DNA of 64,000 nucleotides. It comes from an uncultured Elioraea sp. (GTDB lineage: Bacteria > Pseudomonadota > Alphaproteobacteria > Acetobacterales > Acetobacteraceae). A program made the position numbers and the translations under genes. The notes under the pieces were generated by a model, which saw only the letters and a list, made by a program, of their open reading frames with translations, searched no databases and was not told the origin of the DNA. Shown in pieces: positions 17,404-30,575 of this stretch (within the stretch, counting starts at the first letter, position 1; each line of letters opens with the position of its first letter). The stretch covers positions 1 through 64,000 of the forward strand of contig CALFVI010000021.1 of assembly GCA_937928775.1 (NCBI GenBank), read 5' to 3'.

Positions 17404-20073
17404 TCAGCCGGCGAGGCGGGCAAGCGCGGCCTCAAGCCGCGCCTTGGCTTCAGCTGCGGCAGCGCGACGTTCGCGGCTCTGCTCCACCACCTCCTCCGCT
17501 GCACGCGAGACAAAGGCCGGGTTGGCAAGCTTGGCATCAAGCCGCGCGATCTCCTCCGCCTGCCGCGCCACTTCGCGCGCAAGCCGCGCCCGTTCCGCCT
17601 CGAGATCGATCACCTCGGCCAGCGGCAGCACGAGCGTGGCTTCGTCCAGCACGGCCTGCGCCGACCCTTTCGGCACCTCGCCCAGGAGCGGCGACACCTC
17701 GGACAGACGCGCAAGCCGCACAATCGCCTCCCTCCACCGTGCGAGGCGATCGAGTGTCGTGCCGCAGGCATCCTTAAGGAAGAGCGGGATCGCGCGTGCA
17801 GGCGGAACGTTTGTCTCGGCGCGGATCGTGCGCACCTCGGAGATCAGCCGCACCACCCAATCCACCTCAGCCTCGGCCGCTGGGTCGCGCGGCAGAGAGG
17901 CAGCAGCGGGCCAGGGCTCGACCATCAGCGTGCGTCGCCCCTCGCAGGGACCGGGGCCGCGATCGGCCTGCAGATGCCAGATCTCCTCAGTAATGAACGG
18001 CATCACCGGATGGAGCAGGAGAAGGATGACGTCGAGTACAAAGCCAGCAGTGGCGCGGGTCTCCTCACGCAAAGCTCCTTCCGAGGCGAGGGCTGGCTTG
18101 GCGAGCTCGAGATACCAGTCGCAGAACGTTCCCCATACGAACTGGTAAAGACCGCCCGCATAGGCGTCAAAGCGGAATTGCTCGAGCGCCTCGGTCGCTC
18201 CGCGCGCCGCCTCGGCGAGGGAGCCGAGGATCCAGCGGTTGAGTGTTGCTTGCGCCGAAGCGGGCTCCCAACCAGGCGGCGCCACGCAGAGGTTCAGGCG
18301 GCAGAAGCGGGCTGCGTTCCACAGCTTGGTGCCGAAGTTCCGGTAGCCCTCAACCCGGGCGGTGGAAAGCTTGATGTCGCGCCCCTGGGCAGCCATCGCG
18401 CACAGAGTGAAGCGCAGCGCATCCGCGCCATAGGTGTCGATCAGGTCGAGCGGGTCGATGACATTGCCCTTCGACTTCGACATCTTCTGCCCGCGCTCGT
18501 CGCGCACCAGCGCATGCACATAGACGGTCCGGAACGGCACCTCGCCCATCATGTGCAGGCCCATCATCATCATCCGCGCAACCCAGAAGAAGATGATGTC
18601 GAATCCGGTGACCAGCACCTCGCCGGGATAGTAGCGGGCGAGCTCGGGCGTCCTGTCGGGCCAGCCCAGAGTGGAGAAGGGCCACAGCGCGGAGGAGAAC
18701 CACGTGTCCAGCACATCCGGATCGCGCTCGAGCGCCACCTCGTGCCCGTACGCCTCAGCGGCAAGACGTTTCGCCTCCGCCTCGTCATGGGCGACGAAGA
18801 TCTTTCCATCGGGGCCGTACCAGGCGGGGATCTGATGCCCCCACCAGAGCTGGCGCGAGATGCACCAGGGTTCGATGGCGCGCAGCCAAGCGAAGTAGGT
18901 GTTCTCCCACTGCCTCGGCACGAACCGAGTGCGCCCAGACTCAACCGCGGCGATCGCCGGCTCTGCCAAGGTCTTTGCGTCGACAAACCACTGGTCGGTG
19001 AGGTAGGGCTCGATGACCACGCCCGAACGGTCGCCGTGCGGCACCATGTGCGTGTGCGGCTCGACCTTCTCGAGAAGCCCGAAGGTCTCGAGGTCGGCGA
19101 CGATGCGTCTGCGCGCCTCGAAGCGATCAAGCCCCCGATACGGCTCCGGAACCGGTGGTCCATCGAGCAGCCGCGCGTCGCGGTCGAGGATGTTGAGCGC
19201 CTCGAGACCGTGGCGCTTGCCCACCTCGAAATCGTTGAAGTCGTGCGCTGGCGTGATCTTCACCGCGCCGGAGCCCTTCGTCGGATCGGAATACTCGTCG
19301 GCGATGATCGGGATGCGACGCCCGACAAGCGGCAGGATCGCGTGCCGTCCGATCAGCCCCTTCCAGCGCTCATCATCCGGATGCACTGCCACCGCCGTGT
19401 CGCCGAGCATCGTCTCGGGGCGGGTGGTGGCGACGACGATGAAGCGCCCTTCTTCGCCTTCGATGGGATAGCGGATGTACCAAAGACTGCCCTTCACCTC
19501 GCGGTTCTCCACCTCGAGGTCGGAGATCGCGGAGTGGAACTTCGGGTCCCAGTTGACCAGGCGCTTGGCGCGGTAGATCAGGCCCTCGCGATATAGACGC
19601 ACGAACACCTCGGTCACCGCACGCGACAGCCCCGAATCCATGGTGAAGCGTTCGCGCGGCCAATCGAGCGAGCAGCCAAGCCGCCGCAGCTGGCGGGTGA
19701 TGGTGCCGCCGGACTGTTCCTTCCACTTCCACACCCTTTCGAGGAAAGCCTCTCGCCCCAGCGCCTGGCGCGAGATGCCCTCGGCGGCCAGCATGCGCTC
19801 AACCACCATCTGGGTCGCGATGCCGGCATGGTCGGTGCCCGGCATCCACAACACGTCGTCTCCGCTCATCCGGCGCCAGCGGATCAAGACGTCCTGCAGC
19901 GTGTTGTTCAGCGCATGCCCCATGTGCAGCGACCCCGTCACGTTCGGCGGCGGGATGACGATGCAGTAGGGGCGGGCCGTAGAGTTCGGATTGGCGCCGA
20001 ACAGGCCTGAGCGTTCCCAAGCGGCGTAGAGGCGAGGTTCAACCTCGGCGTGCGGGAAGGTCTTGTCGGTCAT
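17404..20073 (-). CDS. valS: Valine--tRNA ligase
   Basis: Class I synthetase, 889 aa, full length. The HIGH motif is HMGH at residues 50-53 ([13 protein letters not shown]), and KMSKS is intact at about 528-532. Between them is the CP1 editing domain that hydrolyses Thr-tRNA-Val. The C-terminal 80 residues are a coiled coil ([18 protein letters not shown] onward). The downstream flank is an uneventful 343-bp gap to ilvD, also in branched-chain amino acid metabolism; nothing in the sequence shows coregulation. Confidence 0.97.
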   Translation of the reverse strand: MTDKTFPHAEVEPRLYAAWERSGLFGANPNSTARPYCIVIPPPNVTGSLHMGHALNNTLQDVLIRWRRMSGDDVLWMPGTDHAGIATQMVVERMLAAEGISRQALGREAFLERVWKWKEQSGGTITRQLRRLGCSLDWPRERFTMDSGLSRAVTEVFVRLYREGLIYRAKRLVNWDPKFHSAISDLEVENREVKGSLWYIRYPIEGEEGRFIVVATTRPETMLGDTAVAVHPDDERWKGLIGRHAILPLVGRRIPIIADEYSDPTKGSGAVKITPAHDFNDFEVGKRHGLEALNILDRDARLLDGPPVPEPYRGLDRFEARRRIVADLETFGLLEKVEPHTHMVPHGDRSGVVIEPYLTDQWFVDAKTLAEPAIAAVESGRTRFVPRQWENTYFAWLRAIEPWCISRQLWWGHQIPAWYGPDGKIFVAHDEAEAKRLAAEAYGHEVALERDPDVLDTWFSSALWPFSTLGWPDRTPELARYYPGEVLVTGFDIIFFWVARMMMMGLHMMGEVPFRTVYVHALVRDERGQKMSKSKGNVIDPLDLIDTYGADALRFTLCAMAAQGRDIKLSTARVEGYRNFGTKLWNAARFCRLNLCVAPPGWEPASAQATLNRWILGSLAEAARGATEALEQFRFDAYAGGLYQFVWGTFCDWYLELAKPALASEGALREETRATAGFVLDVILLLLHPVMPFITEEIWHLQADRGPGPCEGRRTLMVEPWPAAASLPRDPAAEAEVDWVVRLISEVRTIRAETNVPPARAIPLFLKDACGTTLDRLARWREAIVRLARLSEVSPLLGEVPKGSAQAVLDEATLVLPLAEVIDLEAERARLAREVARQAEEIARLDAKLANPAFVSRAAEEVVEQSRERRAAAAEAKARLEAALARLAG

Positions 20074-20349
20074 CGTGCGGTCATGGGCAATCCGTTCGGC
20101 CAGCGATAGGGAGTCGCGGAGGGGAGTGAGTCAAGGGACGCAAAGGCGTACCGCGCCACCTCCGGTTCGGTCGCCGCTGCGTGGTGCCGCTAGACGCCGC
20201 AAGCGTCGCACGAGGCGCGGCATGACGGACCGGCCATTCAAAACGCATCAGGCGGAAGGAGGCGTCGGCCTCCGCCCCCGGCGGGAGCTTGCAGGTTGTG
20301 TTCGCCTTCCCGCTTCGGTCGCAACGCCCCGGGGCGGAGCGTGGCCCTT

Positions 20350-20919
20350 TTAGCCGCGCGCGATGCGCTCGAGTTCCGCCTTGACCAGACGCTCGACCAG
20401 AGGGGGAAGGTTCTCGTCGAGCCAAGCTTTCAACAGAGGGCGGAGTTCCTGCCGGATCATCTCCTCGAGGGTGAGGGTCGCGTGCCCGATCGGCGTCTCG
20501 GGCTTCGGCGGTATGGGAGAGACAGAGCTGGAACTGGCGGCCCGCAACGCGGCGAAGGAGGCGGCGGCAGCCCCTGCGGCGGAGGGACTGATCAACCCCT
20601 CGGTCATGGTTTGCGCGGCGAATGGCGACGCGGGCGGCGTCGCTGGCTCGGCAGCGTCGCCGAGCGGCGTCCTGGGAGCGGCTTCGCGGAGCTCGTTCGG
20701 CGGGGTCGCAGGCTCCTCGGCAACCAGCATCTGTTCGGTCAGCTCCACCACGTCTGCAGTCGCCGCAGACGCGGCGGCCTTCGGTTCGGCTGCCACCTCG
20801 TCGTCCAGAATGCGGCGGATCGAGGCGAGGATCTCTTCCATTGTGGGGTCGGCGTCGGCTTTTGTCTTCGCCTGCCCTCCTGCTTGAGCCTGAGCCTGTG
20901 TGTTGCCGGCTATGGTCAT
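20350..20919 (-). CDS. popZ: PopZ-family pole-organising protein (DUF2497)
   Basis: 189 aa from ATG 20919, which is preceded by GAGGATAAG. Layout matches PopZ: a short N-terminal helix with DPTMEEILASIRRILDDE (about residues 22-39), an Ala/Pro/Glu-rich disordered middle (about 45-140), and a C-terminal helical oligomerisation region, LTLEEMIRQELRPLLKAWLDE onward. In Caulobacter PopZ forms polar condensates that anchor the chromosome origin through ParB. It lies 10 bp after tolC; the tolC-popZ-valS order is usual in this class. Confidence 0.88.
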   Translation of the reverse strand: MTIAGNTQAQAQAGGQAKTKADADPTMEEILASIRRILDDEVAAEPKAAASAATADVVELTEQMLVAEEPATPPNELREAAPRTPLGDAAEPATPPASPFAAQTMTEGLISPSAAGAAAASFAALRAASSSSVSPIPPKPETPIGHATLTLEEMIRQELRPLLKAWLDENLPPLVERLVKAELERIARG

Positions 20920-20929
20920 CGTCTTATCC

Positions 20930-22312
20930 TCATCTGCCGGAGCGGGGGACCGTTGCGTCGGTGCCAATCCAGCGATCGCGCGTCGCGCTATAGTGTTCGC
21001 GCGGATCATAGATGGTGACGGGCAGGGCGAGGTCGCGCGCGGTCAGGCGCCCTGCCGTGGCGGCCAGGGCGTAGGAAGCGACGACCAGGTCGCGCGTCGC
21101 GCGCACCAGCGCGACTCGCGAATCCAGCAACTCCTGCTCTGCGTTCAGCACATCGAGGGTGGTGCGGCTGCCGACCAGAGCCTCACGCTGCACACCCTCA
21201 AGCGCGATCTCATTCGCTCGCACCTGCGCCTGGCGGGCGGTGATCTGGGCCCGGCTGGAGTTCAGCGTTTCCCAGGCCCGGCGCGCTGTCTCCGCCACCT
21301 GGCGGCGCGCCTCGAGCACGGCTTCGCGCGCCCTCGCCGCCTCCTGTTTCGCCTGGCGCACCCGCGCATGCTCCTGACCACCCTGGAAGAGTGGCACCGA
21401 AACCGCAGCCACAATCTGCGAGCCGGTGGCACGCGTGCCCTCTTGCGCGACGTTGTCGTTGCGGAAGGCGCTCGCTTCGAGGTTCACGCTGGGCAGAAGC
21501 TCGCCGAAGACGACATCGATATTGGCAATCGCCGCTTGCTCGTCGTAGAGCGCGCGCACGACCTGAGGGTTATTCAACTCGGCGAGGCGCGCTGCCTCGG
21601 CGGCCGTCGCGGCAATAGGGCGGATGGCGGGAGGGGCCACAAGGCTGCGCGGCGCTTCGCCGATCACCCGTTCATAGGCCGCTCGGCTCGCCTCGAGTTC
21701 GCCCTGGGCAGCAAGGCGTTGTGCCCTCGCCCCCTCGAGCCTGGCCTCGGCCTGGGCAACGTCAGTACGCGTGATCTCGCCCACTCGGAACCGATCGCGC
21801 GCGGCCTGCAATTGGCGCTCCAGGACGCGCACGTTGTTCTCGGCAAGCCTCAGCACCTCCTGGTCGCGGATGACATTGACGTAGGCGGTGATCGCGTCGA
21901 ACAGGACCTGCTGTTCCACCGCGATGAGATTGGCGCGTTCGGCCAGCACCTGGTTCTCGGCGCGGCGAACCTGCGCCGTGGTTCGCCCCCCTCGGTAGAG
22001 CGGCTGCACCAAAGTGGCGGAGGCCGAAAACAGGCCGCGATCGTCATCGCGCGACACGCCGCGCACCCTCGTCGTGCCCTCGGCCGCACCGGCACGGCTC
22101 TGCACCGTCACTGTCGGGCGCCAGCCGGAAAGGGCCTGGGCCACGTTCTCATCGACCGCGCGCAGCCTCGCTCGCGCCGCCTGCAGGGTGGGGTTGTTGG
22201 CGTAGGCCTGCGCCAGGGCCTGCTGCAGCGTCTGCGCGAAAGCCGGTTCGGCCGCTAGCACGACCGCCAGCCCAACACTTGCGCCAACCCAACCCAATCG
22301 CCGCATCATCAT
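20930..22312 (-). CDS. tolC: TolC family outer membrane efflux channel
   Basis: 460 aa. A signal peptide (residues 1-26, MMMRRLGWVGASVG to AFA) precedes TLQQALAQAYANNPTLQAAR, the standard TolC beginning. Two tandem outer-membrane-efflux repeats follow, each with long helices, including LRAVDENVAQALSGWRPTV and the equivalent EIALEGVQREALVGSRTTLDVLNAEQ split across 370-400. TolC trimers span the outer membrane and periplasm for type I secretion and drug efflux. The preferred start is at three consecutive ATGs (22304-22312). The upstream neighbour is the isoaspartate methyltransferase homologue, a frequent pairing in alphaproteobacteria. Confidence 0.93.
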   Translation of the reverse strand: MMMRRLGWVGASVGLAVVLAAEPAFAQTLQQALAQAYANNPTLQAARARLRAVDENVAQALSGWRPTVTVQSRAGAAEGTTRVRGVSRDDDRGLFSASATLVQPLYRGGRTTAQVRRAENQVLAERANLIAVEQQVLFDAITAYVNVIRDQEVLRLAENNVRVLERQLQAARDRFRVGEITRTDVAQAEARLEGARAQRLAAQGELEASRAAYERVIGEAPRSLVAPPAIRPIAATAAEAARLAELNNPQVVRALYDEQAAIANIDVVFGELLPSVNLEASAFRNDNVAQEGTRATGSQIVAAVSVPLFQGGQEHARVRQAKQEAARAREAVLEARRQVAETARRAWETLNSSRAQITARQAQVRANEIALEGVQREALVGSRTTLDVLNAEQELLDSRVALVRATRDLVVASYALAATAGRLTARDLALPVTIYDPREHYSATRDRWIGTDATVPRSGR

Positions 22313-22481
22313 CACCCGTCGGCCTCCATTGCCCGCACGCTGCCCACGGCGCAAGCGGCCCCGTGCCGACCGACGCCAAGCTAGCCCGAAAAGGGTGAAC
22401 GAAGCGTTCCCCCTACAGCACCCACACCATGGCACGTTGCAGGCCGCCGTGCCACGCCGTTGCTCCGCAACCGAGGCTGGC

Positions 22482-23138
22482 TCAGAACACGAACCGAGGC
22501 GGACGGCGGAATTCCGGCAACAGCGGCGTGCCGGCATCGAACAGCTCGAGCCGTGTTGCGACACCTGCGATCCGAACCCACCGCACGGCGCGACCGAGAA
22601 CCCCAGGCTGCCCGCTCGTTTCCACCGTCACCAGCCGCCCACCCTCCGCCAGCTGAGCCAGAACAGCTTCGGGCACGAACTCCACCCCGCCTTCGATCAG
22701 GATCACGTCATAGGGTGCCTCGGCCGGCCAGCCTTCGGCGACTGGTCCGCCGACGGCGGCGACATCCGTCGCGCCAAGGGCTTCGAGACTAGCCCGCAGC
22801 GAATCGAGACGCTCCGGTGCCTCCAACGCCAGAACAGAGCCGGCAAGGCGCGACATCAGCGCTGCGCCGAAGCCGGCACCAGCAGCGATAATGAGCGCGC
22901 GGTCGGTCGCCTGAGGCTCCGCCGCCTGTACGAGGCGCGCGAGCACCATCGGCGCCAACAGCCAGCGCCCGCCCGCCAACGGCACATCGGCGTCAAGGTA
23001 GGCGCGGGCATGCTGGTTGCGCGGCAGGCAGTTCTCCCGCGGCAGGGAAAGCATGGCTTCGATCACACGCGGATCGGTGACCCCGTTGGGCCGAAGCTGC
23101 CCCTCCACCATGTTCAGGCGGGCTCGCGCAAAATCCAT
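22482..23138 (-). CDS. Protein-L-isoaspartate O-methyltransferase family protein
   Basis: 218 aa. The N-terminus MDFARARLNMVEGQLRPNGV, the segment VPLAGGRWLLAPMVLARLVQ and C-terminal LPEFRRPPRF match the alphaproteobacterial Pcm-like group found upstream of tolC. SAM-binding motif I, usually G-x-G-x-GY, reads AAGAGF at about residues 80-85 followed by an acidic E94 (VLALE), so the first glycine is replaced. The family repairs isoaspartyl residues; whether this divergent member still does is uncertain. The ATG at 23138 is chosen for the conserved start. Confidence 0.8.
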   Translation of the reverse strand: MDFARARLNMVEGQLRPNGVTDPRVIEAMLSLPRENCLPRNQHARAYLDADVPLAGGRWLLAPMVLARLVQAAEPQATDRALIIAAGAGFGAALMSRLAGSVLALEAPERLDSLRASLEALGATDVAAVGGPVAEGWPAEAPYDVILIEGGVEFVPEAVLAQLAEGGRLVTVETSGQPGVLGRAVRWVRIAGVATRLELFDAGTPLLPEFRRPPRFVF

Positions 23139-23272
23139 GCAGAAATGTTCCAAAGGCGACTGGCGGGACGCAGGGCTTATAGGCGGTTGCGGCGCATCGC
23201 GCCAGAAGCCAGACAGAGTCTCGCGCAATGGCATTGACCGCTCGCGCCCTGCCCCCTTATTCGCGTGAGAAG

Positions 23273-23346
23273 GGCCCGGTGGCAGAGTGGTCATGCAGGG
23301 GACTGCAAATCCCCGGACGTCGGTTCGATTCCGGCCCGGGCCTCCA
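23273..23346 (+). tRNA. tRNA-Cys (GCA)
   Basis: Complete 74-nt cloverleaf with encoded CCA. Acceptor arms are GGCCCGG/CCGGGCC, discriminator T, anticodon loop with GCA framed by GGGGA/TCCCC, T loop TTCGATT. It lies 135 bp upstream, on the opposite strand, of the isoaspartate methyltransferase gene and 56 bp before tRNA-Asn. Confidence 0.96.
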
Positions 23347-23402
23347 CCTCTTCCAGGTTCTTGCAAGGAGCGGAGCTCTGCCGTATTTCCCAAGCCACCT
23401 GT

Positions 23403-23478
23403 TCCCCGATAGCTCAGCTGGTAGAGCAGCGGACTGTTAATCCGCGTGTCGCAGGTTCGAGCCCTGCTCGGGGAGCCA
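23403..23478 (+). tRNA. tRNA-Asn (GTT)
   Basis: Complete 76-nt cloverleaf with encoded CCA. Acceptor arms are TCCCCGA/TCGGGGA, discriminator G, D stem GCTC/GAGC, anticodon GTT in loop CTGTTAA, T loop TTCGAGC. It is cotranscribed in all likelihood with tRNA-Cys. A tandem repeat begins 7 bp after its CCA. Confidence 0.97.
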
Positions 23479-23484
23479 CGTTCC

Positions 23485-23548
23485 CCCTCCCCTCGCCAGG
23501 GTGAAATACCCTCCCCTCGCCAGGGTGAAATAAGACCAGGGTGAAATA
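23485..23548. repeat. 24-bp tandem repeat, 2.5 copies
   Basis: Two exact adjacent 24-bp copies (23485-23508 and 23509-23532), each beginning CCCTCCCCTCGCC and ending AGGGTGAAATA. A partial third copy of the last 13 bases (CCAGGGTGAAATA) follows at 23536-23548. It is directly downstream of tRNA-Asn. The CCCCTCGCCAGGG section can fold into a small hairpin. Confidence 0.9.
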
Positions 23549-24277
23549 AGAGTCTTGGCCTTGCTGTAGGTTCGGGCAGCAGAGCGTGGGGGCCAAGGCC
23601 AAGTGGCGCACTGCCGCAGCTCGAGCTTCGCAGAGAGCCGATGCCGGGGTGTAAACAGTGTACGCGCCGCAGCGAGCGCTTGGCAGATTGGCCGCCTCGG
23701 CGGTCGGCCGCTTGCGGGCGGCTGTCTGGGCTTGCTCACGCACACTTTCGCCGATCACACCACGCCCAGGCACACGCTCCGCAGCCGAGGGCAAACCCGA
23801 GCAACCGAACGCCCAAGCGGCACCCCTCAGGAGCCGAGGCGTGCGGGACGGAAGCCCCTCGCCCGTTCGGCAAGCCAAAGGACAGGGCCAACGGCACACC
23901 AAACCTGCGCGACGCGTCTCAGCTGCAGGCCAATTTTTGGCGGAGTGCCCTTGAGCGCAGCGTCTTTGAACGAACAAACTTCGCCGACGCTCCCTCCACA
24001 CCCAACGACCCGCGGCGCAGCGCCACATCGCGCCGTGATGCCGATTTCGGCGAGGATCGCATCGCATCCTACTCCGAGTTTTGATCATCATCGGCGGGCG
24101 AAACACGGCGGTGTCCCGCCGGGCGTTTCGTTTCCCAGTCAGACATCACCAATCGCCGGCCGCGATGCCGGCACTCAGCCCGCGCAACGGCCCTTTGGAC
24201 CATTCGCCGACGTACCCGGCCACCTTGAGGCCACCTTGAGGATAGACTGACCTACGGCGATGACGATCCGTCCGCGC
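23549..24277. other. Gene-free region, about 730 bp
   Basis: Both strands carry open frames here, but all are Arg/Ala/Pro-rich with no recognisable motif, good start or ribosome-binding site. No integrase, transposase or tRNA-end duplication is seen. A short direct repeat, GGCCACCTTGA, occurs twice at about 24220-24240, just before the end of the diiron-protein gene. This may be decayed sequence inserted beside the tRNA. Confidence 0.5.
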
Positions 24278-25141
24278 TTACGCAGCCTTCGCCAGCGGCA
24301 TCGTGTCGCCCTCTGCCGCGGCGCGTTCAACCAGCGCCTGATTTCGCCTCTGCTTGAACTGAATGAAACGGAAGGCAGCACGCGCAGCGAGCTCGGACAG
24401 CGTACCACGCGGCGGTAGACCCACGGCCTTGAAGATCATGCCAATGCCGCGCTCGATTGTGTAATAGCGATAGTAGCTCATGGCCTTCGCCATGTAGGCA
24501 GCGATGGCAACCTTCCGGTTGTACGGCGTGTTCGGGGCCATATTTGCGCAATAGTAGGCATAGGCCAGCTCATCATCTTCGCTTTCGCCGATGCGGCCGG
24601 CCGCAATGCGAAGCCGCTCAAAGAGCGTGATCTGTTCGCGTGCCAGATAGCGCCGCATGTGATCGTAGAAGAGCTTGAAGTGACGGTACTCGTCGGCAGC
24701 GATCAAGCCGCAGATCTCCCGCAAGACCGGCTCTTCCGTCCCCTCCTTCAGGGAGGTGTAGTAGGACGAGGTGCCGGTCTCCACCATGCATCGCGCAATG
24801 AGTTCCCCTGTCCGGCTGCCGCGAACGGACTCCTTCGCTTCGAGCGGAATGCGGTAGCCCTCACGGAACCGATTGAAGGCGGCCATGTAATCCCATCCAG
24901 GATCGGCCAGCATGGCCCAGCGCCCAAGGGCCTCACCGTGTTGCACCTCTTCCACCGCCCAGTTCCGAGCCGCCTGTTGGAAGTCGGGATCGTCGTGGAA
25001 CACGTTGCAGAGGTAGGTCGCGTAGTCGTCGCCGTTGCGCTCGACCATCGCCGCAGCCTTGACGAGGGGGACAATGGCCGGATCGACCTTGCGCGGATCG
25101 AACGCGTTCCAGGCGACTTGATCGATATGCCAGTGCTTCAT
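24278..25141 (-). CDS. Ferritin-like diiron protein (acyl-ACP desaturase-type fold)
   Basis: 287 aa, all-helical and soluble. The diiron ligand set reads E34, E65-x-x-H68, E121, E151-x-x-H154, the E-ExxH-E-ExxH pattern shared by class II acyl-ACP desaturases and related ferritin-like oxidoreductases. Around it are motifs NWAVEEVQHGEALGRWA and AADEYRHFKLFYDH. Desaturases are longer (about 330-360 aa), so the exact reaction is not assigned; an oxygen-dependent oxidation or iron-handling role is possible. It is on the same strand as the ATP synthase operon but 135 bp after atpC, so probably independent. Confidence 0.75.
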   Translation of the reverse strand: MKHWHIDQVAWNAFDPRKVDPAIVPLVKAAAMVERNGDDYATYLCNVFHDDPDFQQAARNWAVEEVQHGEALGRWAMLADPGWDYMAAFNRFREGYRIPLEAKESVRGSRTGELIARCMVETGTSSYYTSLKEGTEEPVLREICGLIAADEYRHFKLFYDHMRRYLAREQITLFERLRIAAGRIGESEDDELAYAYYCANMAPNTPYNRKVAIAAYMAKAMSYYRYYTIERGIGMIFKAVGLPPRGTLSELAARAAFRFIQFKQRRNQALVERAAAEGDTMPLAKAA

Positions 25142-25276
25142 GGCTTCGCGATGCGCCCCTATTTACAGTGTGCACCCGCTTGCCCTGCCCCGCCAGTTGG
25201 AAGCGGAGGCGGCGCACTTCAAGACCACTGCGCCGATTATATGCTGCCGTTGAGGCGTTGCATCTTACACCGGCTG

Positions 25277-25684
25277 TCAAGCCCGAGCCCGCAGAACGGA
25301 GCCGAGCTGTGCCAGGCGTAGCGCATCTTCGCGCTCTTCAACCTCATCCGTGGTGGCGGTGCGGCTATACGCGGCTTCGGCGGCACGCACGCGCTCCTCG
25401 ATCCACCCCGCCGCCGCCGCCGCGAGCGGCACCGCTTCGGTCGCCACCACCGTGCAGCGTTCGGGCGTGATTTCGGCAAATCCGCCGACGACGACGAATT
25501 CGTGCGCCGTCGTTCCCGCCACCTGCGCGCGCACCAGCCCCGCCCGGAGAGACACGATCATCGGCGCATGCCCTGGCAGGACCCCGATGTCGCCTTCCAC
25601 TGCCGGAATGATCGCCATGTCCACCGTCTCCGAGAGTAGAAGCTCCTCCGGGCTGACGATTTCGAGGGTGAGCCCGTTCGGCAT
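25277..25684 (-). CDS. atpC: F1F0 ATP synthase epsilon subunit
   Basis: 135 aa. The N-terminal beta-sandwich holds LTLEIVSPEELLLSETVDM and the hallmark GDIGVLPGHAPMI (about residues 31-43); the C-terminal helical part contains AEAAYSRT. Epsilon is part of the rotor's central stalk and inhibits ATP hydrolysis. Last gene of atpHAGDC, 17 bp after atpD. Confidence 0.96.
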   Translation of the reverse strand: MPNGLTLEIVSPEELLLSETVDMAIIPAVEGDIGVLPGHAPMIVSLRAGLVRAQVAGTTAHEFVVVGGFAEITPERCTVVATEAVPLAAAAAGWIEERVRAAEAAYSRTATTDEVEEREDALRLAQLGSVLRARA

Positions 25685-25701
25685 GGCGGCTCAGCCTTGC
25701 C

Positions 25702-27174
<1,473 letters not shown>

Positions 27175-28062
27175 TCACACCGCCTCGGCACCGGAAATGA
27201 TCTCGATCAGTTCCTTCGTGATGTTTGCCTGACGCTGTCGGTTGTAGGCCAATGTGAGCCTGGCAATCATCTGCCCCGCATTGCGGGTGGCATTATCCAT
27301 CGCCGCCATGCGTGCGCCCTGCTCTCCGGCTGCGCTGTCCAGAAGCGCGCGATAGATCTGTACGGAGAGGTTCTCGGGCAACAGGCGGGCGAGGATCTCC
27401 TCCTCGGACGGCTCGTATTCGTAGATCGCGACCGGCCCGGTCGCCGCCGCATCGTCCGGGGCGGCGGGAATGGCCGCCGGTATCAGCCTCTGCTCCGTTG
27501 GAACCTGCGAGATCACGCTCCTGAAGCGGTTGTAGATCAGCGTGCAGACGTCGAACGCGTCCTCATCGAGGAGGCCGCGCACCTTGCCGGCGATCGCCTG
27601 CGCGTCGGCAAATCCGATCCGCGTCTTGCCGATGAAGGTCACACTGTCGACGATGAGCTTGCCATGGTCGCGGCGCAGAAGGTCGCGCGCGCGCCGCCCG
27701 ACTGTGATGATGCGCACCTCTTTGCCTTCGGCAACTAGGGTGCGGATCCGCGTGCGTGCGAACCGAACGAGGCTTGAGTTGAATGCGCCGCACAGGCCGC
27801 GGTCAGCGGCCATCACGATCAGCAGATGCCGATCCGCCCGCCCCGTGCCAACCAGCAGCCGAGGCGCGTCTGGGCGGCCCGCCACTGAGGCGGCAAGCGA
27901 GCCGAGCATGCGCTCCATCCGCTCCGCGTAGGGGCGCGCCGCCTGCGCCTGCGTCTGCGCCCGCTTCAGCTTCGACGCGGCCACCATCTTCATCGCCTGC
28001 GTGATCTTGCGCGTCGACTTGACGCTGTTGATCCGCGTGCGGAGCGATTTCAGGCTTGGCAT
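27175..28062 (-). CDS. atpG: F1F0 ATP synthase gamma subunit
   Basis: 295 aa. The N-terminal helix has [29 protein letters not shown] in family form, and the C-terminal helix has [26 protein letters not shown] and ITKELIEI. These two helices form the rotating coiled-coil shaft inside F1. The middle Rossmann-like part contains [13 protein letters not shown]. It lies 24 bp after atpA and 48 bp before atpD. Confidence 0.97.
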   Translation of the reverse strand: MPSLKSLRTRINSVKSTRKITQAMKMVAASKLKRAQTQAQAARPYAERMERMLGSLAASVAGRPDAPRLLVGTGRADRHLLIVMAADRGLCGAFNSSLVRFARTRIRTLVAEGKEVRIITVGRRARDLLRRDHGKLIVDSVTFIGKTRIGFADAQAIAGKVRGLLDEDAFDVCTLIYNRFRSVISQVPTEQRLIPAAIPAAPDDAAATGPVAIYEYEPSEEEILARLLPENLSVQIYRALLDSAAGEQGARMAAMDNATRNAGQMIARLTLAYNRQRQANITKELIEIISGAEAV

Positions 28063-28086
28063 GGGCAGCGCCGCGAACCGGCCGAG

Positions 28087-30262
<2,176 letters not shown>

Positions 30263-30575
30263 CCGGCCTTACCCCTCGACAGGAAACTGCCCGCTTCGCG
30301 CACACGACGCAGCCATAGCCCGGCGGCGGGACCCCGCCACGAGCGCGTGAGCGCCTAACACACGGTCACCCGCGGCGCAACAGGCAGCGCCCACATCACC
30401 ACCGGCGCAGGATCCGTCGTGCCAGGCGAAGCGACTGGCCGGCGGGCGCCGTCAGGTTCAGGCACAGCCCGAGGTGGCACGCCCGCTGAGCATCCTGTAC
30501 GCCCGGCGATCCTGTTGCTTTCTCGAAACGCACAGGGCTTGCCGCCGGCGCGCGCTTCGGCAACGCTGCCTGCGC
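30263..30575. promoter_or_regulatory. Divergent intergenic region, atp operon versus threonine synthase-like gene
   Basis: 313 bp without a protein-like frame between divergent starts; it must carry the F1 operon promoter on the minus strand and probably the promoter of the gene at 30576. No clear -35/-10 pair, operator or riboswitch was recognised. A GC-rich tract at 30361-30380 could form a weak hairpin. Confidence 0.45.

Noticed and set aside
15342-17582. A 746-residue dihydroxy-acid dehydratase
   Set aside because: The first 174 codons are arginine-rich and unlike any IlvD; the family N-terminus starts at 17060.
23549-24277. Genes on the minus strand following tRNA-Asn
   Set aside because: The open frames are low-complexity Arg/Ala/Pro translations without motifs or start signals; no integrase or transposase seen.
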